This document shows, in pieces, positions 55,701 through 61,700 of a DNA stretch of 64,000 bases. The DNA comes from Asaia bogorensis (GTDB lineage Bacteria; Pseudomonadota; Alphaproteobacteria; Acetobacterales; Acetobacteraceae): contig CAMDGX010000005.1 of the NCBI GenBank assembly GCA_945897825.1, positions 20,543-84,542 on the forward strand. The letters are read 5' to 3'. Made by a program: the position numbers and the translations under genes. How positions within the stretch are numbered: position 1 is the stretch's first letter; each line of letters opens with the position of its first letter. The notes beneath the pieces were generated by a model, which worked only from the letters and a program-made list of their open reading frames with translations, made no database searches and was not told the origin of the DNA.

Positions 55701-58700
55701 CTGACGAGCATCATGCCGTCGGCGCGGAACGCCACGCCCGTCGGGGATTCGCCCGACATGCCCTGGAGATCCAGGCTCACCCGCCGCAGCACCTCGCCGC
55801 TGCGCGACAGCTCGTAGGCCGTGTTCTCATGGTTCGTGACGTACCAGAGATTGCCCTGCTGCGCCTGCCCGCCCGCCGGCGCGATCGCCAGCCCGCCCTC
55901 GGAGAAGTGGACCGGCAGGACGGAGTTCGACACCTCACTGCCGGTCGCCGCATTCAGCCGCACCAGCCGGCCCGGGTTCACCGAACGATCGATCAGGAAC
56001 AGGTCGCCCGTCTGCGGGTCGAACACCCCGCCGGACGTGTCGTAGTTCGTCCCGAGCGCCAGGGTCGCGATCACCGCCTCCGTGGCAAGGTCGACTGCGA
56101 CCACGCGGTCAGGGTTCGTGTTGGCGTTGAAAACCAGCAGGCTGCCGGCGGGCACGTCGGTCCCGCCCAGCGAGAACGTCGCAGACACCACATGCAAGCC
56201 GCCGGAGAAGCCGGCCGAGCCGATCGCCTTCGAATCCAGCGTGATGGTGCGGTTCGTGGCCCCGGTCGTGGGGTCCACAAGGTGAAGGCTCAGCGGATTG
56301 CCGCTTCCGGCCACCCACAGGTCGCCTGTCTCCGGCGCCACCGCGAGGTCGCGCAGCAAGCCCTGGGCAGGATTCATGATGTTGGCGGGCAACGTCGTCG
56401 AGGTGCCGCCCGCCGTCGTCACGGCAACCCCGCCCAGGCCGAACGCCGGCATGGGAAAATGGGCGCCGCTGTTGTCGTGGTTCGCGGCGTAGTAGATATC
56501 GGGCGTCTGGTTGGTCGTCGTGTCCACGACCGAGGCACCGGCCAGCTGGAACGTCGAGCCGCCTTCCACCAGGCCGGACCCGGCCAGGTAGAGCGAGTTG
56601 CCGCTCGTGCTGAAGCCCTGCAACGTCGGCACGATCTGCAGCAGTGGCGCCGTCGCAGACCCCAGCACCCGCACGCCGAACACGTCGTTGGCCTGGCTCG
56701 GCACGATCACCGTCGCGCGCGTGCCGTCTTGCGACACCGTGGTCGGCGTCACCCGGACATAGGAGATCTGCGCGGACCCGCTCTCGCGATAGCTGAAGAT
56801 CACGCCCGTCTCGGCCGAGAAACCGCTGCCCTGCAGCGTCACCGCCTGGCCGGGATTCGCCGATGCCAGCTCCGGGTTGGCCGGCGTGCCGCGCATGGCC
56901 GTTGCGACGACGCCCGACAGGTCCGCCGTGAAGCCAACGCTGGTTCCCCCCGCGGTCTTCACCGTGATCGGGCCGAACGCGCCGACGGTCAGCGGCACCT
57001 GCACGGACACCGCGGTGTTGGAGTTGTAGTTCGGCCAGCCATCGTAAACGTCCGGTCCGGTGCCGGCGCTGTCATCGGTCACCAGTGTCGATCCGAACTG
57101 GTATTGCGACCCGTTCGCCTCGACGAACCCGAAGCCGCGCAGCGTGATGTTCATCATCCCGCCGCCGATTGAGTCGAGCTGCGCGCTCGTCACCACCGGC
57201 ACCACCTGCAGCGGGAAGGCGCCGTCGTCGAAGCCGGTCTTGGTATCGCCCACCTGCGAGAACACGGTGGCATCGCCGGTCACCGCGGCGAAGGGCACGG
57301 TGAAATAGGCAATGCCCTGGCCCGCATCGACGCGCGATGCCAGCACGGTCGTGGTGCCAATCGTGCCGGTGTTCGAGATCGTGGCGAAGGTCATCCGCGC
57401 GGTCGTCGGGTCGAACGGCACCGAGATGCCGATCGACTGCCCGGGATTCGCCGAAGGTGCCACCGACTCCGCCGGCGCGCCGCTTGCCGCCTTGACGTTG
57501 CTCGCCGGGCGGATGGTGAAGTTGCGCACCAGCGGAGCCGCCAGCGCATTGCCCGCCGCGTCGGCCACCGCGCCAGCGCCCAGCGTGAAGCGATAGTCGC
57601 CCGGCAACAGGGCGCCCGAGGGCGCCACCGACAGCACGTGGTTCAGCGCCCGCGTGTCGAGCTTCAGCGCGACGGCAACGTCATCGTCGGTGCCCAGTTC
57701 GCCGTCGTTGCCGGCGCGAACCAGCGTCACCGCCGCCCCGTTGATGGTGACCGGGTCAATTGCCTCGTCGAACATCACGTCGATGCCGCGCACGAAGAAG
57801 CGCTTCGCCCCTTCGGCGATGCTCACGGAGCTGATCCCCGGCGCGAAGGTGTCGGGCACGACATCGATCGTCACGAGGTCCGACAGCGTCGTGTTGCCGC
57901 CAGTATCGGTAGCGCGCACCTGCACGGTCATCGACGTGCCGCCGGCCTTGATTGACGGCACGTCGGCGAACAGCTCGAACGGGAAGGTCGGGTCGTTCAG
58001 CACAACCTTTCCGTTCACCAGCAGCTCGACGTTGCGCACCTGCACGTCATCGGACAGCTGCGCCAGAGCCTCGAGGCTGCGGCCCTCCACAACCTGCACC
58101 CCGGCCTTGCCGGGGTCGGCATCGATCGCGCCGATCTCGATCGACACCGTCGGCGCCTGCCCCTTCGTGTCGAAGGCGCGATAGTTCAGCACCTGCAGCC
58201 CCGCCGACCCGTCGGCCACGAAGGCCACGCCGTTGGCGATGGTGATGTCGCGCGCCAGCTGCGGCAGTTCGAAACGCTGCAGGAACGCGCCCGTGTTCGC
58301 AGGGTCCGTCACATCGACCAGGTCCACGCCCCTGAACCCGCCGAACACGAAATCGATGCCGCCAGCCACAAGGCCGAGTCCGCTGCCGTTCAGCGCCATC
58401 GCCGTGCCGGCCAGCGAGTTGTCGTCCACGCCCGAGATCAGCGTCGGCGCGGCCGGATCGCTCACGTTGACGGTCAGGTACCCACCGGTCCCGCCAGTCC
58501 TCGACGTGACGAACACAACGCCGGCGCCCACGGCCAGGCGGCCGCCGCCCTCCGGCAACGCCACGCTGCCCTGCAGCACGACCACGTCGTCCAGGATCGA
58601 CAGCACGCGCACGACATTCGCGCTGTCCAGCGTGTACAGGCGGTTTCCCGCCACCGCCACGTCGCGCACCGCGCTACCGCCCAGTTCCACCGTCTGGCGC

Positions 58701-61700
58701 AGCTCGCCCGTCGCGATATCGAGCACCAGCAGCTTCGTGCCCGCCGCAACGAATGCCGTGCCGTCGCGCACCACCACCGCGGCCACCGGATCGGCGAAGG
58801 TCTCGGTGCGGATCAGCGTCGGCGTCGCCGGCGTGGAAACGTCGACGAAATGCAGCCCGCCCGCACCCGCCCCCAGCAGCGCGATGCCGCGCGCCGAGTC
58901 CACCGCCACGCGCGTGTTCGTGCCCGCCAGGTCGAGTTCGGCCAGCACCGTCGGTGCCTTGAAGTCCGACACATCGACCACCGCGAGCCCGGCCGTGCCG
59001 GTGGCCAGGAACGCCGTCAGCCGCGTCGGGTCGGCCAGGGAGCCGGTCACCACCACCGCCTCCGCCGTGCCCTGCAGCGATGCCGCGGACACCACACCCA
59101 CCGGCAGGTTGAGCCCGCCAAGCGGATCCAGCCCCTGCTGGATCTCGGTGAAGTCGCTCAGCCCGTCCTTGTCGGTATCCGCCCCGCGCGCGTTGGTCCC
59201 GATCGCGAACTCGATGTCGTCGGGCAGGCCGTCGAAATCGCCGTCGCGCGCCACGCTGGCGCCGAACACCAGCGTGGCGGTCAGGTTCACGCCCTTGCCG
59301 GATTGCGCGGTGCGGCTGTAGTCGTGCGCCACCAGCCCGGTCGCCGGGTCGAACACCGCCATGTGGTAGGGGCTGTCGCTGGGCAGGAAGAAGCTGAAGA
59401 AGCCCTTGTCGTCGCTCACCGCATTCAGCGCCGGCGGATTGTTCGGCGTGGTCACCTGCATGCCGACATAGTCGCGGCCCCAGCTGGCGGTCGGCAGTTC
59501 GGCAATCCCGGTGCCCACCGCGCCCAGCCGCAATACGGGCTGCATAGGATCGTTGGTGGCAACCTCTATCACCGCCCGCTGCAGCCCCAGCCGGCTCGGG
59601 CTGAAGCTGACGCCGAACGACAGGCTCTCGCCGAACGCCAGCGCCGCCGGCGTGGTGCCGAGATTGGCCGGCACGTCCAGCAGCGCGAACTCCGCAGCAC
59701 CCTCCACGATGCTGATGCCGGTGATCTCGAGCGGATTCGCCCCGCCATTGGAGATGCTGAACAGCCCGCCCAGCGAGGCGGTCGGCGCCCCCACCAGCAT
59801 GCCGCCGAAATTGTTGTTCCCGGCGGTCACCTGCGCCACCGGCGCGACCGATCGGCCCGAGCCGGAAAGGTTGAAGGTCAGCGGCCCGGTGTCGGAGTTG
59901 CTCAGGATCGTCAGCGTGTCGCCCGCCGCCCCCACCGCGGTGGGGTCGAAGGCGATCGTCAGCGTCGCGGTCTCGTAGGGCTCCAGCGTCGTGCCCGCGA
60001 GCCCGGCATTGACGATGGAGAACCCCTTGCTGCCGCTGCCCAGCGTGAAGCCGTCCAGGCTCAGCGCACTGAAGCCGACATTCGACAGCCTGACATCGAG
60101 CGTGCTCGTCGTCCCGCCCGCCCCGTCCGCCGCCGTGGCCCCGAAGGCGACCGTCACCCCGTTGACAACATCGATATCGGCCCAGCCTGCCACGAGCGAC
60201 GGCGTCGTCAGCTCGTTCTTGCCCTCGCGCAGCCCCTTCGCCGAGGCCGGTGCGTTGATGTTGGTGCGATACTCCTTCACCGTCGCGCTGATTGGCGTCG
60301 CGCCATTCGGCTGCAGCCCCAGCGCCGCCTTCAGCGCACCGATATTCGTCGCCGCGAAGGTCAGGTCGCCGTCATTCGTGTTGCCCGCGCGCATGATGTC
60401 GTTGGGCGGGTTGATGTTCGGCGAGCCCTTGCCCGGAACATTCAGGTAGGCTTCGTTCAGCCCGAAGGTGTGCCCGATCTCGTGGCTCACCGTGTTGGCC
60501 ACGAACTGCGCGAAGGTCGCGCCGCTGCTCCAGTCGAAGTTGATCGCCACGCCGAACACGCCGGAGTTCTTGATGTTGACGTTCAGACCCTCGGCCATGG
60601 CCCATTCGAGCGCGGCCTGCCCGATCGTGCCCTTGCCGTCGATGGAGCGCTGGCTGAGGTAGCTCGCCATCCAGGGCTTGCTGCGGTCGAAATCGGCATA
60701 GCCATAGACGAGTTCCCCCGTCGGCGGGAAGAACGCGTCCTTCCACTCCATCGTCACGTCGGCGCCGGCATTCGATGCCACGATCTGATACTGCTTGCCT
60801 GCGGGCGCGTAATCCGCCAGGACCGCTGCCTTCATCGCCGCCACCTGGGCGTCAAGCATGGCGTCGAAGTCTTTGGCCGTGTACTTCACGTCCGGCAGGA
60901 AGTTCTTGAACTCCGCCAGGAACGACGCCCCCACGCTGCCAAGCTGGCTGGCCTTGGCAACCGTGTTCAGCGTCACGTCGTCCGCGGTACCCAGCTTCCC
61001 GTCCGTCCCCGGCAGGGTGGTGACGGTGACGCCGCCGCCGTAGTCGTAGTAGTACGTCTTCGTGTCGTCGGCCGTACCCAGCTTGCCGTCCTTGCCCGGC
61101 TCGGTCACCAGGCTCACCGCCTTCAGCGTCCGGCTCAACTCGGTGCGGTAGTCCGCCTCGTTCACGCTGACCTTGCTCGGCTCCGTGCCCGTGCCGATCG
61201 CCGTCACCGCACCCACCGTCAGTGCGCCCTTAGCGTCGCTCACCTGGATGTTGAAGGTGGATTTCTGGTTGTAGCCCCCCTTGTCGGGGTCGAACTGCCC
61301 GGTCAGCGTGCCGTTGCCCGCGAAGCTGCCGGCCAGCGTGAACGGCGCCCCGCCGCCGGTGAAGCTGGTCTTGACCGCCGAGGGCAGGAACAGGTCGACG
61401 CTGTTGGTCCGCACGATGCCGTCGGTATTGGTGCGGAAGAACGCCATTGAATCGCCGCTGCCCGCCAGCGCCGAAGGCCCATGCACCGCCGCGACGAAGC
61501 GGTTGCCGTAATACGTGTAGACATCGCGCGTGCGGCTGCCGTCGCTCTGCTGGCGGATCTCGGTAATCTTGATCCGCGCGCCGTACAGCTGGTCCTTGTT
61601 CAGGTCGGCGAAGCCCTGGCCGGTGGTGAACATCTCGGCATAGGTTTTCGGATCGAAATCGAACTTCTTCTCGATCCCCGTGCCCGCCGACAGCGTGAAC

